From DATGLE01 sp035294325 (GTDB taxonomy: Bacteria > Chloroflexota > Ktedonobacteria > Ktedonobacterales > Ktedonobacteraceae): 64,000 nucleotides of DNA. Positions 1 to 9,986 of this stretch are shown piece by piece. Position 1 is the stretch's first letter, and each line of letters starts with the position of its first letter. The stretch spans positions 1 to 64,000 of the forward strand of contig DATGLE010000144.1 of NCBI GenBank assembly GCA_035294325.1, read 5' to 3'. The translations under genes and the position numbers were made by a program. The notes beneath the pieces were generated by a model, which saw nothing but the letters and a program-made list of their open reading frames with translations, searched no databases and had not been told where the DNA came from.

Positions 1-1
1 G

Positions 2-724
2 GACTGGAGCGCGCTGGATGCCGCGCTGCGACGGTTGTATGCAGCCGGTACTCCCGAAGCAGAGCGCTACGACTGGCTGGTACTGACCAGCGCCAACGGC
101 GTTCACATCTGCATGCAGCGGCTAAATTCGCTCGGCTGCGATCCCCGAGCGCTGCGCCCCGTGCGCGTGGCGGCGATTGGCCCGGCTACTGCCGCCGCGC
201 TGGAGCATTATGGGGTGAGCGCCGATCTCGTCCCCGAAGAGTATATCGCTGAAGGCATCGCCGCCGCGCTGATCGAGCATGAGCGGCAGCGCGGCAGCCC
301 GATTGCCGGGCAGCGCATCCTTCTCGCTCGCGCTGCGGAGGCGCGCAAAGTGCTCGTTGATCTGCTGCGACAGGCCGGCGCGCTGGTAGACGAGGTAGCA
401 GCCTACTCCACCCTGCCAGCGGCATCTGATGATGAGCAGGGGCGCGAATTGCTGCGCTTATTGCAGTGCCGGCAGCTCGATATTTTGACCTTTACCAGTT
501 CTTCCACCGTGCGTAATTTCGTCGCCTGGCTCAGAAGCAGCCAGCAGGGATCGGGAGCCGATCTTATGGCCGCGCTGTCGTCTATCGCCATCGCCTGTAT
601 TGGACCGGTGACGGCGCGAACGGCGCGCGAACTCGGCCTGGCGGTGACGATTGAGGCGCGGGAGTTCACGATAGATGGTCTTGTGCAGGCCATCGTTCAA
701 GCATACGAGGACAGGCATGACTGA
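2..724 (+). CDS. hemD: Uroporphyrinogen-III synthase, 5' truncated by window edge
   Basis: Cyclises hydroxymethylbilane to uroporphyrinogen III in tetrapyrrole synthesis, in the cytoplasm. The frame is open from base 2, and the residues before the first possible start (TTG at 35) still read like family sequence, so the true start lies upstream of the window. About 240 residues are present, most of a normal 250-270 residue HemD. The two alternating Rossmann-like lobes are visible, with the typical DWLVLTSANGV, the DILTFTSSSTVRNF stretch and the late IACIGPVTARTARELGL segment. The last codons overlap the start of hemQ by 8 bases, so the two are co-translated. This is the first visible gene of a hemD-hemQ-hemL-hemB operon. 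The family is divergent in sequence, but the operon context makes the call safe. Confidence 0.93.
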   Translation, partial: DWSALDAALRRLYAAGTPEAERYDWLVLTSANGVHICMQRLNSLGCDPRALRPVRVAAIGPATAAALEHYGVSADLVPEEYIAEGIAAALIEHERQRGSPIAGQRILLARAAEARKVLVDLLRQAGALVDEVAAYSTLPAASDDEQGRELLRLLQCRQLDILTFTSSSTVRNFVAWLRSSQQGSGADLMAALSSIAIACIGPVTARTARELGLAVTIEAREFTIDGLVQAIVQAYEDRHD

Positions 725-1487
725 GCAAATAACAGTGGCTCCATCTGATACCGATAAAGTAGAAGCCGCAGCGGCGCCAGCTCCTGAGCAGCCGAAGCGC
801 AAGCAGCCGCGCCAGATAGTGCGCTTCACCTTCTACAAACTCGATCCACAGTGGCAGCGCCTGCCGCATGAGGTCCGTGAGCAGGGCAAGGAGCAGCTCA
901 AGCAGAGCTACGAGGCATTCGCCAGGCAGGCGCTCATCCGCAGCTATGGCCTCTATGGGCTGCGCTCCGATTGCGACTTCATGCTCTGGCAGGCCACTTA
1001 CGATGTTGAGGACCTGCGCGCATTCAGCAGCCAGATCCGGCGCAGCGCAATCGGTCCCTACTTACAGGAAGTGCGCTCATTTTTGTCGATGACCAAGCGC
1101 TCCGTCTATGTCGGCAAAAACGCGCGCGGCGCCCATGATCCGCGCCTGGTGATTACCCTTGAGGACAAGCCGTATCTCTTTGTCTACCCATTTGTGAAGA
1201 CGCGGCCCTGGTACGTTTTACCACTGGAAGAGCGCAAGCGTATGATGAACGAGCATATCCGCATCGGGGTGAAGTATCCCAACATAAAGATCAATACCAC
1301 CTACTCCTTCGGCCTGGACGACCAGGAGTTCGTGGTCGCCTTCGAGTCGGATAGCATCGCCGATTTCCTGGATCTGGTGCAGGAGCTGCGCGAGAGCGAA
1401 GCGAGCCAGTATACGCTGCGCGATACGCCGATGTTTACCTGCGTCGCGCAGTCGTTAGATGACATCCTGGAAGCAATCGGGGCTTGA
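717..1487 (+). CDS. hemQ: Coproheme decarboxylase / HemQ (chlorite dismutase family)
   Basis: Oxidatively decarboxylates coproheme III to heme b with peroxide, the last step of the coproporphyrin-dependent route of Gram-positives and relatives. The open frame extends upstream to 675, but the ATG at 717 gives a 256-residue protein overlapping hemD by 8 bases and is preferred. The first 30 residues are a Pro/Lys/Ala-rich tail not needed by the family. The core starts at RFTFYKLDPQW. Tyr157 in YPFVK matches the catalytic radical tyrosine of the family, and His180 in MNEHI is the likely proximal heme ligand. The NTTYSFGLDDQEFVVAFE block (about 193-210) is typical. It separates HemQ from true chlorite dismutases together with the heme-operon context. 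A 16-bp perfect stem-loop follows at 1510-1545. Confidence 0.95.
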   Translation: MTEQITVAPSDTDKVEAAAAPAPEQPKRKQPRQIVRFTFYKLDPQWQRLPHEVREQGKEQLKQSYEAFARQALIRSYGLYGLRSDCDFMLWQATYDVEDLRAFSSQIRRSAIGPYLQEVRSFLSMTKRSVYVGKNARGAHDPRLVITLEDKPYLFVYPFVKTRPWYVLPLEERKRMMNEHIRIGVKYPNIKINTTYSFGLDDQEFVVAFESDSIADFLDLVQELRESEASQYTLRDTPMFTCVAQSLDDILEAIGA

Positions 1488-1509
1488 AGCTTCTTTTCAG
1501 GAGCCGCCC

Positions 1510-1545
1510 ATGCGTAACTGCGCGATACGTCGCGCAGTTACGCAT
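1510..1545. terminator. Perfect 16-bp stem-loop after hemQ
   Basis: Two 16-base arms (1510-1525 and 1530-1545) are exactly complementary around a 4-base loop (TACG). It lies 22 bases after the hemQ stop and about 50 bases before hemL. There is no T-run after it, so it is not a classic Rho-independent terminator. It could attenuate, stabilise the upstream mRNA or end transcription partially inside the heme operon. Confidence 0.5.
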
Positions 1546-1598
1546 AGAAGTGAATTCTATATCGCCTGATTGGAAATATCGAGAAAGACGATAAAGCG

Positions 1599-2912
<1,314 letters not shown>

Positions 2913-2923
2913 GGAGGCGAACT

Positions 2924-3901
2924 ATGAGCACTTTCCCGACGGTGCGTCTGCGCCGCACGCGGCAGAACGAGAAGCTGCGCGGCCTCGTGCGCGAAACGCA
3001 TCTGAACGTTGAGCAGCTTATCTATCCCCTGTTTATCGCCGAGGGCATAGACGAACCGCGCGAGATCTCTTCTATGCCGGGCGTCGTGCAGTGGCCTCTG
3101 GAGTACCTTGCGCGCGAAGCGGAGCGCATCGCCAACCTGGGCATTCCGGCGGTGCTGCTCTTCGGCATTCCCACCGAGAAGGATGAGGTTGGATCGCAGG
3201 CGTATGCCGAGCAGGGCATTATCCAGCAGGCGATCCGCCGCTTCAAGGCCGCTACGCCCGATACACTGGTAATTACCGATGTTTGCCTGTGCGAATATAC
3301 CAGTCACGGGCACTGCGGCGTCATTCACAATGGCGACGTGCAGAACGATGAGTCGCTGAAATTGCTAGCCAGTATGGCGCTCTCGCATGTCGAGGCGGGA
3401 GCGGATATGGTTGCTCCGTCGGATATGATGGATGGACGCGTGGGCGCGATTCGCCAGGTGCTCGATGAACATGGGTTCAGTCAGACGCCGATAATGGCCT
3501 ACTCCGCCAAGTTCGCGTCCGGCTTCTACGGTCCGTTCCGTGAAGCCGCCGAATCGGCCCCTAAATTCGGGGACCGCCGCTCATACCAGATGGATCCGGC
3601 GAACGCGCGTGAGGCGCTGCGTGAGATCGATCTGGATATCGCGGAGGGCGCCGATATTGTCATGGTCAAGCCGGCCCTGGCCTATCTGGATCTGATCCGC
3701 CGCGTGCGCGATCACTGCAACCTGCCGCTGGCAGCCTATAACGTCAGCGGCGAGTTCTCCATGATTAAGGCCGCCGCCCGCAATGGCTGGATCGATGAGC
3801 GCCGCGTCACGATGGAGGTGTTGACGGGGATCAGGCGCGCCGGCGCCGATATGATTATTACCTACTTCGCGCCAGATGTGGCGCAGTGGCTCAAAGAATA
3901 A
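2924..3901 (+). CDS. hemB: Porphobilinogen synthase (delta-aminolevulinic acid dehydratase)
   Basis: Condenses two 5-aminolevulinate molecules to porphobilinogen. It has 325 residues, full length. A strong AAGGAGG-like ribosome-binding site sits in the 11-base gap after hemL. The two Schiff-base lysines are K196 (AYSAKFASGFYGPFREA) and K249 (DIVMVKPALAYLD). The zinc cysteines C121, C123 and C131 lie in DVCLCEYTSHGHCGV, so this is the zinc-dependent type. It ends the visible hem operon. The 504-base gap that follows carries a hairpin repeat. Confidence 0.97.
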   Translation: MSTFPTVRLRRTRQNEKLRGLVRETHLNVEQLIYPLFIAEGIDEPREISSMPGVVQWPLEYLAREAERIANLGIPAVLLFGIPTEKDEVGSQAYAEQGIIQQAIRRFKAATPDTLVITDVCLCEYTSHGHCGVIHNGDVQNDESLKLLASMALSHVEAGADMVAPSDMMDGRVGAIRQVLDEHGFSQTPIMAYSAKFASGFYGPFREAAESAPKFGDRRSYQMDPANAREALREIDLDIAEGADIVMVKPALAYLDLIRRVRDHCNLPLAAYNVSGEFSMIKAAARNGWIDERRVTMEVLTGIRRAGADMIITYFAPDVAQWLKE

Positions 3902-3914
3902 CTGCGTTCCGCAC

Positions 3915-4052
3915 CTTCACACGGCTCCGCCGCGCCAGGGAACGAAGAAGTGGTTGAGGGAAAAATGCGCGCAGCGCATTTTTCCCTCAACCACTTCTTC
4001 GTTCCCGCGAGCGCCGCAGGCGCGAGCAATCTGCGGCGTCGAAAATCAGACC
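3915..4052. repeat. Hairpin MITE-like repeat, copy a
   Basis: A 69-base perfect palindrome (3938-4006: 33-bp arms, 3-base loop) with an AAAAATGCGC/GCGCATTTTT core. It is flanked by the family's inner boxes: a GGCTCCGCCGCGCC box at 3923-3936 and a GCGAGCGCCGCAGGCGC box at 4007-4027. A degenerate terminal motif (ATCAGACC) follows near 4044. It occupies the first part of the 3902-4405 gap. The rest of that gap is AT-richer with no convincing gene and includes short direct repeats of AAGGTTCC/AAGGAAC type at 4324-4362, just upstream of the GH15 gene. Confidence 0.85.
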
Positions 4053-4405
4053 CCTTCTTTTTTTGTCAGAAAGCGGCATAAAATTCTGTCTATATATTTC
4101 AAAGGATGTGTCGATTATACTAAAGGATCCCGAATTGACTCCATCCGATTTGAGAATAGCAGGAGCAAATTCGTTGTTAACGATGTAGGAGAGCGGTAAG
4201 GGGGGAGGCATAAAATTTAGAAATAATGTGATACGAATCGCGAAAAAAATGGTCAAAATTACCGCCAATAATCTGTTACTAATGCCCTGCTTCTTGCGTT
4301 CTTCTCTGGTATAAGGCACATCTTAAAGGTTCCTAAGGTTTCTAAGGAACTTTTAAGGTTCCCTGGGAAATTGTAAAATCAGTTCAAAGAGAGAATTGTT
4401 CCGCT

Positions 4406-6397
4406 ATGGTTGGGTTGAACAAAAACAAACGCACTTATCAACCAATTAATGAGTACGGAGTCATTGGTGATTGTCATTCGAGCGTATTGATATCACCGGA
4501 TGGATCTGTGGACTGGGGATGTTTGCCAGACTTCGATAGCCCTGCCATCTTCTGCCGCCTGCTCGACGCTGAGCGTGGTGGGTACTTCCAGATCGCGCCC
4601 ACAGAAGGGACAATCCCAGGCTCTCAGCGCTACCTGAAGGATACCAACGTTCTGCAAACGAGATTTGCCAGTGTCGCGGGAGAGATCGTCCTCACCGATT
4701 TTATGCCAGTAGAGACATTGAGCGCGTGGCCTTATCAGGCAATGAATAATAATACCTGGACGCGCGAAGATGGCTCATGCCACTGCCTGGTGCGCATTGT
4801 GGAATGTACGCATGGCGCAATGCCGGTGACAATGACTCTCAAGGTCAGCCCGAACTATGCGATGGCGCCAGGCGAGATCTCGCTGGTAGGCAGCAAGGGA
4901 GTGCTGGTCTCCGGTGGCAAGCAGCACGTAGCGCTGGCAATTGTCGGAGCCGACCTGCTGCCATCGTTTACAATGACGGTTACGCAGGATGCCGAAGAGT
5001 GGCACCAGTCCGTTATTGCTCAGGTCACGTTGCACGAAGGCGAACGACTACTCTTTGCGCTTGGTATGGGGCGCAGCGCCCAGGCGGCGCGCAGGCTGGT
5101 CGAGAGCGAGCTGCACCAGCGTAACTTTGACGCAGAACTGGCGCATACCTTGCATTGCTGGCGCCGGTGGATCGCGGGATGCACATACCAGGGGCCATAC
5201 ATCGAGATGGTACAGAGGAGCGCTCTTGTGCTCAAGATGATGACCTACGCTCCTACCGGGGCTATCGTGGCCGCTCCTACCGCGTCCCTGCCGGAAGAAA
5301 TCGGGGGTATACGCAACTGGGATTATCGCTTTACCTGGCTGCGCGACGCCACATTTACCCTGTACGCGCTGAATGTGCTCGGCTTTACCGAGGAGGCCAG
5401 GGCCTTCACCTACTGGCTGCGCCGCCTCTCGTATGCCAACGGCGAAGATCTGCAAATCATGTACGGCATTCGTGGCGAGCGTGAGCTGCCAGAGATGGAA
5501 CTGCCGCACCTGAGCGGCTACTGCGACTCGCGCCCGGTGCGCATTGGCAATGGGGCGGCGAAGCAAAAGCAACTGGATGTCTTCGGCGAAGTGCTGGATT
5601 GCATCCATCTCTACCGGCGCCAGGGCTGCTTCGAGCGCTACGGTGAGAGCCTGGAAGGGCCATTGTGGGCCATGATGCGTATGCTGGTGGAGCACGTCTG
5701 CGCTCACTGGCAAGAACCCGACAGTGGCATCTGGGAGGTGCGCGGCAAGAACCGTCACTTCGTCTACTCCAAGGTGATGTGCTGGGTAGCGCTTGACCGT
5801 GGTATCAGGGCAGCGCAGCAGCTTCACCTCGAGGCCGACCTCCCGCGCTGGCTCTACGTTCGCGACCAGATCCGCGCCGATGTGCTGGCGCATGGCTATA
5901 ATACAAGTGTGGGCGCATTTACACAGTCCTATGGCGATACAACGCTGGATGCCGTGAACCTGCTGCTGCCGCTGGTCGGATTTATCGCGCCAAACGATCC
6001 GCGCATGCGCTCGACGGTAGATCGCATCATGGAGCGTCTGACGGATGAGCGCGGCTTTGTCTACCGTTACAGTGTGGAGAGCACGGATGATGGTCTCACA
6101 GGTTCAGAGGGGGCTTTCACTATGTGCACCTTCTGGCTGGTCGACAACCTGGCGATGCAGGGTCGCGTGGCGGAGGCGCGCTCCCTGTTTGAGCGTGTCC
6201 TGAGCTATGCCGGGCGTCTGGGCCTTTTCGCGGAAGAGATCGATTCGCAGAATCGCATGGCGCTGGGCAACTATCCGCAGGCTTTCACGCATATCGCGCT
6301 CATCAATAGCGCGCACAATCTGCGCAAGGCCGAGATTCGTATGTCTGAGCACCATACCGATCCGGTGGTCGCGGCTATCAGATTGCACAAACGGTAA
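4406..6397 (+). CDS. Glycoside hydrolase family 15 protein (glucoamylase/trehalase-like)
   Basis: Predicted cytoplasmic inverting glycosidase acting on alpha-glucosidic bonds. The GH15 clade with this layout includes bacterial glucoamylases and the actinobacterial trehalases, and the sequence alone does not choose between them. It has 663 residues. The N-terminal beta-sandwich (about 1-240) opens with INEYGVIGDCHSSVLISPDGSVDW, trademark of the clade (shown here only in part: INEYGVIGDCHS). The (alpha/alpha)6 catalytic barrel runs from about 260 to 650, with GGIRNWDYRFTWLRDA (about 297-312), a conserved DVFGEVLD stretch and a late GSEGAFTMCTFW motif that usually carries the catalytic base glutamate. 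No signal peptide is seen. The stop overlaps the next start (TAATG), so it is translationally coupled to the methyltransferase. Confidence 0.9.
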   Translation: MVGLNKNKRTYQPINEYGVIGDCHSSVLISPDGSVDWGCLPDFDSPAIFCRLLDAERGGYFQIAPTEGTIPGSQRYLKDTNVLQTRFASVAGEIVLTDFMPVETLSAWPYQAMNNNTWTREDGSCHCLVRIVECTHGAMPVTMTLKVSPNYAMAPGEISLVGSKGVLVSGGKQHVALAIVGADLLPSFTMTVTQDAEEWHQSVIAQVTLHEGERLLFALGMGRSAQAARRLVESELHQRNFDAELAHTLHCWRRWIAGCTYQGPYIEMVQRSALVLKMMTYAPTGAIVAAPTASLPEEIGGIRNWDYRFTWLRDATFTLYALNVLGFTEEARAFTYWLRRLSYANGEDLQIMYGIRGERELPEMELPHLSGYCDSRPVRIGNGAAKQKQLDVFGEVLDCIHLYRRQGCFERYGESLEGPLWAMMRMLVEHVCAHWQEPDSGIWEVRGKNRHFVYSKVMCWVALDRGIRAAQQLHLEADLPRWLYVRDQIRADVLAHGYNTSVGAFTQSYGDTTLDAVNLLLPLVGFIAPNDPRMRSTVDRIMERLTDERGFVYRYSVESTDDGLTGSEGAFTMCTFWLVDNLAMQGRVAEARSLFERVLSYAGRLGLFAEEIDSQNRMALGNYPQAFTHIALINSAHNLRKAEIRMSEHHTDPVVAAIRLHKR

Positions 6398-7590
6398 TGA
6401 ACTATCCAACGGCGAGCCTCAAACCCCATCGTGAAGAGAGCCTGCGCTGCGGCCACCTCTGGATCTTTTCCGGCGCGCTGCAACAGGCTCCGCATTGGGT
6501 AGGCATGGGTGAACTGGTCGATGTTAAATCGGCCACCGGCCAGTTTGTTGCGCGTGGCTATTATAATCCACAGACCGACATCGCCATCCGCATTCTGACG
6601 CATGATCCAGAGGAGGCGATAGACGTGGATTTCCTGCGGCGGCGTATTGGCCGGGCTATGAAACTGCGGAGCGTATTTGATCCCGCCGAGACCGACGCCT
6701 ATCGCCTGATCCATGCAGAGGGCGATGGACTGCCGGGACTGGTTGTAGACTGCTATGCCGATATCCTGGTGGCGCAGATTCATACCGCCGGCATGGAGCA
6801 TCTGCGGCCCCTGCTCATCGACGCGCTCATGCAGGAGACGGGTGCGCATGGGCTGCTGCTGCGCAACGATAGCCAGTCGCGCCGGCGCGAGGGCCTGGCA
6901 ATCGAGGAGCCAGTGCTTGCCGCCGGCGCGGTGCCGGGACAGGTAACGATCCGCGAGCATGGCATCCGCTTCATTGTCGATCCCTGGCGGGGGCAGAAGA
7001 CGGGCTTCTTTCTCGACCAGCGCGACAAGCGTGCGGCCCTGCGTAAATATACGCGCGCCAGCCGCGTGCTCAATTGCTTTAGCTATAGCGGCGCCTTCTC
7101 CGTCTACGCCGCTCTAAGCGATGCCCGCACGCGCGTCACCAGCGTCGATATCTCCGCTCCGGCGATAGAGGCCGCACGCCAGAACTTTCTCCTCAACGGT
7201 CTCGATCCCGAACTGCATCGCTTTCTTATAGCCGATAGCTTTGATTTTCTGGAGAAAGTGCAGCGCGCTGGAGAGCGATTCGACGTGGTGGTGCTCGATC
7301 CTCCCGCTTTTGCCAGATCTCGCGGCGCCCGCGCGCAGGCGCTCAAAGCCTATCGCCGCCTGAATACGCTGGGTATGCAGGCGCTGAGACCGGGGGGGAT
7401 CCTGCTCACATGTTCCTGTTCCGGCGTGATCGGTATGGATGACCTGCTTGGTGCGCTCGCTCAGGCCGCGCAGCACCTGGACCGCCCGGTCCAGGTGCTC
7501 GAAATGTATACGCACAGCCTGGACCATCCTATTCCCCTGGCTATGCCCGAAACTGCCTACCTGAAGGCTGTGTTCTGCCGCGTCGGGTAA
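6397..7590 (+). CDS. rlmI: Class I SAM-dependent rRNA methyltransferase, RlmI-like
   Basis: Predicted 23S rRNA 5-methylcytosine methyltransferase of the RlmI/COG1092 family, 397 residues. An N-terminal PUA RNA-binding domain (about 1-75) is followed by an EEHI-type linker and a Rossmann methyltransferase fold. The SAM loop is LNCFSYSGAFSVYAAL at about 223-238. The DPPAFARS motif (about 292-299) and the catalytic-cysteine region TCSCSGVI (about 346-353) fit m5C enzymes. Its start codon overlaps the GH15 stop, so the pair is one transcription unit, although no functional link is obvious. The exact target base is inferred from family only. An imperfect hairpin repeat (copy b) follows. Confidence 0.9.
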   Translation: MNYPTASLKPHREESLRCGHLWIFSGALQQAPHWVGMGELVDVKSATGQFVARGYYNPQTDIAIRILTHDPEEAIDVDFLRRRIGRAMKLRSVFDPAETDAYRLIHAEGDGLPGLVVDCYADILVAQIHTAGMEHLRPLLIDALMQETGAHGLLLRNDSQSRRREGLAIEEPVLAAGAVPGQVTIREHGIRFIVDPWRGQKTGFFLDQRDKRAALRKYTRASRVLNCFSYSGAFSVYAALSDARTRVTSVDISAPAIEAARQNFLLNGLDPELHRFLIADSFDFLEKVQRAGERFDVVVLDPPAFARSRGARAQALKAYRRLNTLGMQALRPGGILLTCSCSGVIGMDDLLGALAQAAQHLDRPVQVLEMYTHSLDHPIPLAMPETAYLKAVFCRVG

Positions 7591-7633
7591 AGGGTGCGCA
7601 TTATCTTTTTGCATCTCTGGCATTCTTCCTCTG

Positions 7634-7745
7634 ACAATGAAGCGCCTGCGGCGCTTCGCACAGAGTTAGAGAGAAGTCCAGGCGGCGCCGAACGGCGCCG
7701 CCTGGCCCTCTTTACTAACTCTGTGCGAGCCACCGCAGGTGGCGA
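7634..7745. repeat. Hairpin repeat, copy b (decayed stem)
   Basis: An imperfect palindrome at 7657-7727 lies between the convergent rlmI-like and DMFase-like genes. The outer CGCACAGAGTTAG and inner CCAGGCGGCGCC arm segments match, but the middle of the arms has diverged and is offset by one base. Flanking GC boxes (AGCGCCTGCGGCGCT and CCACCGCAGGTGG) resemble the family boxes. It may be an older member of the hairpin family or an unrelated bidirectional terminator. Confidence 0.55.
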
Positions 7746-7794
7746 GGCATCTAAAATGATGATGCCGCACCCGCGAGGAAAGGGGCCGGATAGT

Positions 7795-9429
7795 TTAAGC
7801 GGGCGGCGTATGACGCTGCACCAGCGCGTCCATGATATTTTTCATCAAGCGCTGGATGGCGGGAATGGTCTCCGCCTCCTTGGTTCCGTAGAGCGTCCGG
7901 TCAAAGCGATAATTGTCGAGCGCGGCTGTCCAGTAGATCGAACCGGTGGCGAAGACCAGCGCGCCCGATGGAGCGATATAGCAGGTAGTGTTGCTGGTAT
8001 CGCGTATCCCTTCGATGCTCAAAGTCTCCGAGGTCGCGAGGATCTGAAGCCCCGGCGGGGTATGCCCGTTATCGAAAACCCGGTCCCACTCATAGCCAAC
8101 CAGACCATTGTCAAAAACCTGCCCCGCTTGCAGCCCCGTATCTGCCAGCAGCGTGTTGTGCAGAAAAGCAAGCCCCGGGGTGGTCTGAGGCTGGAATTTC
8201 CACGCGACTCCGCGCAGCTTGCTATTGTAGTCCGAGTACATGATGCCAATCATGGCATTCTCGGGCCGGCCAATGACGGGATCGCGCCACAGCGAAGTGA
8301 CGCGGGAATTGTCAACGCCGTAGAGCGGATCGCGGGTGAGATCGGTCTTGACGACGCCGCCTGCGTCGGTAGCCGTATTTTCGGGCGAGAGCACCTTGTA
8401 GCAGACAACGGTGCGATTGGGTACGCCTGCCGAGTTCGGTTCGAGGCGGATCTGCCAGTAGGAGGCATTCGCCTCCAGAAAGGCCAGCCCCACGCCGTGA
8501 TCGCGCGCCGCTTCTACGCCGTTGCGCATCTCCTGCGTCCAGTATTCATCGTGCCCTATGGAAAGGTAGGCTTTATGCTGGAGCAGCCTTTGCGGATGTG
8601 TGTGCAGGTCGATATTGCTCATATAGGAAACGTTGTAGCCCTCGCGCTCCAGCCAGTGAATGATGTTGGCCTCGAAGACCAGCGCCTGATCGGAGCCGTA
8701 TTGCATCGTGCTGGGCCGGTCAAAGGAGACTTTGACCGCGGGAATATGGTTCTTGCTGCTATCGGGATAGAGGCTCTGCCCGCCCCAGTTGTTATAAGCA
8801 GCATAGGTGGTATCGGCGGTCACAACGACATATGGAGCGGTTTCGTTGCCCAGGACATCGAAGGTAGTATAGGTCTGTTTCCCGTGTGCATCAATGCACT
8901 TCACCAGGTACAGTCCCGTCGTCCAGTCGGGGGGAATAGTGAGGGTATAGGATGGCTTCCAGCGAGCCTCGACCAGTCCGGTTGCGGGATCGCGCAGGGC
9001 GGTGGGGCAATTCACAAGTTCGGCAGTTTTGGAATCATAATAGCCCTGTGCCTGTCCTTTCAGCGAGACCGAGGTCATCAGTCGCCCGCCGGATCCCTGA
9101 TACCAGCCCATACGGTAGATAGCCAGCGTATAGGGCGTGCCATCCTCCTGCGTGCTCACATAGAAGGTCAGAGATTGTCCCGGCGCAACCGACCTGGCGC
9201 CAACGTATGCCTGTATTTCGGTGGTGGCCGCGGCCCCCTCTGGAATCATCCAGCCGGTAGTGCCGGGCAACGCATTCTCGGCGACAATGGGATTGCTCGC
9301 CGCGGGCGCAGGGGTGCTTGCTGTAGGGGATGGCTGTCCCCGCTGCGAAGGGAAAAATCTGGCGATTGCCAGGGCTGCTCCGGTAACAATGCCGGAAGCA
9401 ATCAGGGCAAGAAAGTTGCGTCGTCTCAT
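7795..9429 (-). CDS. Exported protein with N,N-dimethylformamidase large-subunit-like domain
   Basis: 544 residues. It begins MRRRNFLALIASGIVTGAAL, a twin-arginine (Tat) type signal with RRNFL, then a Pro/Ala/Ser-rich linker to about residue 50. A beta-sandwich (about 60-170) precedes a large alpha/beta domain with TYAAYNNWGGQSLY (about 205-218), a YLSIGHDEYWTQEMR segment and FLEANASYWQIR. These are the hallmarks I recognise from the DMFA2/DMFase beta C-terminal family. Proteins of this family outside true dimethylformamidases are usually uncharacterised, so an amidohydrolase role in the envelope is an inference. It stands alone, convergent with the rlmI-like gene and divergent from the cox operon. 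Confidence 0.75.
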   Translation of the reverse strand: MRRRNFLALIASGIVTGAALAIARFFPSQRGQPSPTASTPAPAASNPIVAENALPGTTGWMIPEGAAATTEIQAYVGARSVAPGQSLTFYVSTQEDGTPYTLAIYRMGWYQGSGGRLMTSVSLKGQAQGYYDSKTAELVNCPTALRDPATGLVEARWKPSYTLTIPPDWTTGLYLVKCIDAHGKQTYTTFDVLGNETAPYVVVTADTTYAAYNNWGGQSLYPDSSKNHIPAVKVSFDRPSTMQYGSDQALVFEANIIHWLEREGYNVSYMSNIDLHTHPQRLLQHKAYLSIGHDEYWTQEMRNGVEAARDHGVGLAFLEANASYWQIRLEPNSAGVPNRTVVCYKVLSPENTATDAGGVVKTDLTRDPLYGVDNSRVTSLWRDPVIGRPENAMIGIMYSDYNSKLRGVAWKFQPQTTPGLAFLHNTLLADTGLQAGQVFDNGLVGYEWDRVFDNGHTPPGLQILATSETLSIEGIRDTSNTTCYIAPSGALVFATGSIYWTAALDNYRFDRTLYGTKEAETIPAIQRLMKNIMDALVQRHTPPA

Positions 9430-9572
9430 CGTGACACCTCCAACGCAACTGCCTGCCAGGTAAAATAGCGGATATCTGCAAGCGTTACTATCATCTCTTT
9501 CCTCTCCTGATAAGAAGAGTACGGTTTTTGCCTGAATGTGCCTGATGTTTACTCACCTCGCCCCCGCATGCC

Positions 9573-9690
9573 GGGCATGCGCGCGGATTCGCCGCGCATC
9601 GCATGTATCATGGTGTATGAAAAAGGTGCGGAGCACCTTTTTCATACACCATGATACATGCGGCGAGCGCCGTGGGCGCGAGCAAGCGCC
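9573..9690. repeat. Hairpin MITE-like repeat, copy c
   Basis: A 61-base perfect palindrome (9601-9661: 29-bp arms, loop GGA) with core GAAAAAGGTGC/GCACCTTTTTC. A GCGCGGATTCGCCGCGC box lies on the left and GGCGAGCGCCGTGGGCGC on the right (9662-9683). It sits in the 557-base divergent gap (9430-9986) between the DMFase-like gene and coxM. The rest of that gap has no convincing ORF. A TTGACA at 9876-9881 could be a -35 box for the cox operon, but no good -10 is spaced from it. Confidence 0.85.
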
Positions 9691-9986
9691 AGTGCAGGAA
9701 TCATAACTTATTATACTGGAGCCTGGTGCATGAGTAGTTTATACAACGGTATAAAATGGGTAGAGCATCCCAGATTCTATATTTATCAGGGTGACGGTCC
9801 TGACAAGATTTCTCTGGTCCTGTGTATCCCTGGCGCGTATAGCTCAGTGTGATATACTTTTTCTGTGAGGTCTTCTTGACATATACTTTTCCTTTTTGTG
9901 AGTAGCACTGCTTGCTACTTGCGGGCCGTCCCGGTATTTCGCGCAGAAGCGCAGCGGTTTTGCGCCTCATAGTTGGAGGTGAAATC

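Noticed and set aside
3938..4006. Hairpin repeats as REP/RAYT elements or as plain Rho-independent terminators
   Set aside because: No RAYT transposase is visible, the unit is much longer than a REP, terminal inverted repeats with TA ends fit a MITE better, and several copies lie upstream of divergent genes where no transcript ends.
3987..4319. Minus-strand frame of 110 codons with a hydrophobic stretch (LLAVILTIFFAIRITLFLNF) in the hemB-GH15 gap
   Set aside because: The GTG start has no good spacing to a Shine-Dalgarno and the C-terminal third runs through hairpin repeat a. It could be a small membrane protein, but the evidence is too weak to list.
9876..9881. TTGACA box as a cox promoter
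   Set aside because: No acceptable -10 hexamer at 16-18 bases. It is mentioned only in the description of the gap.
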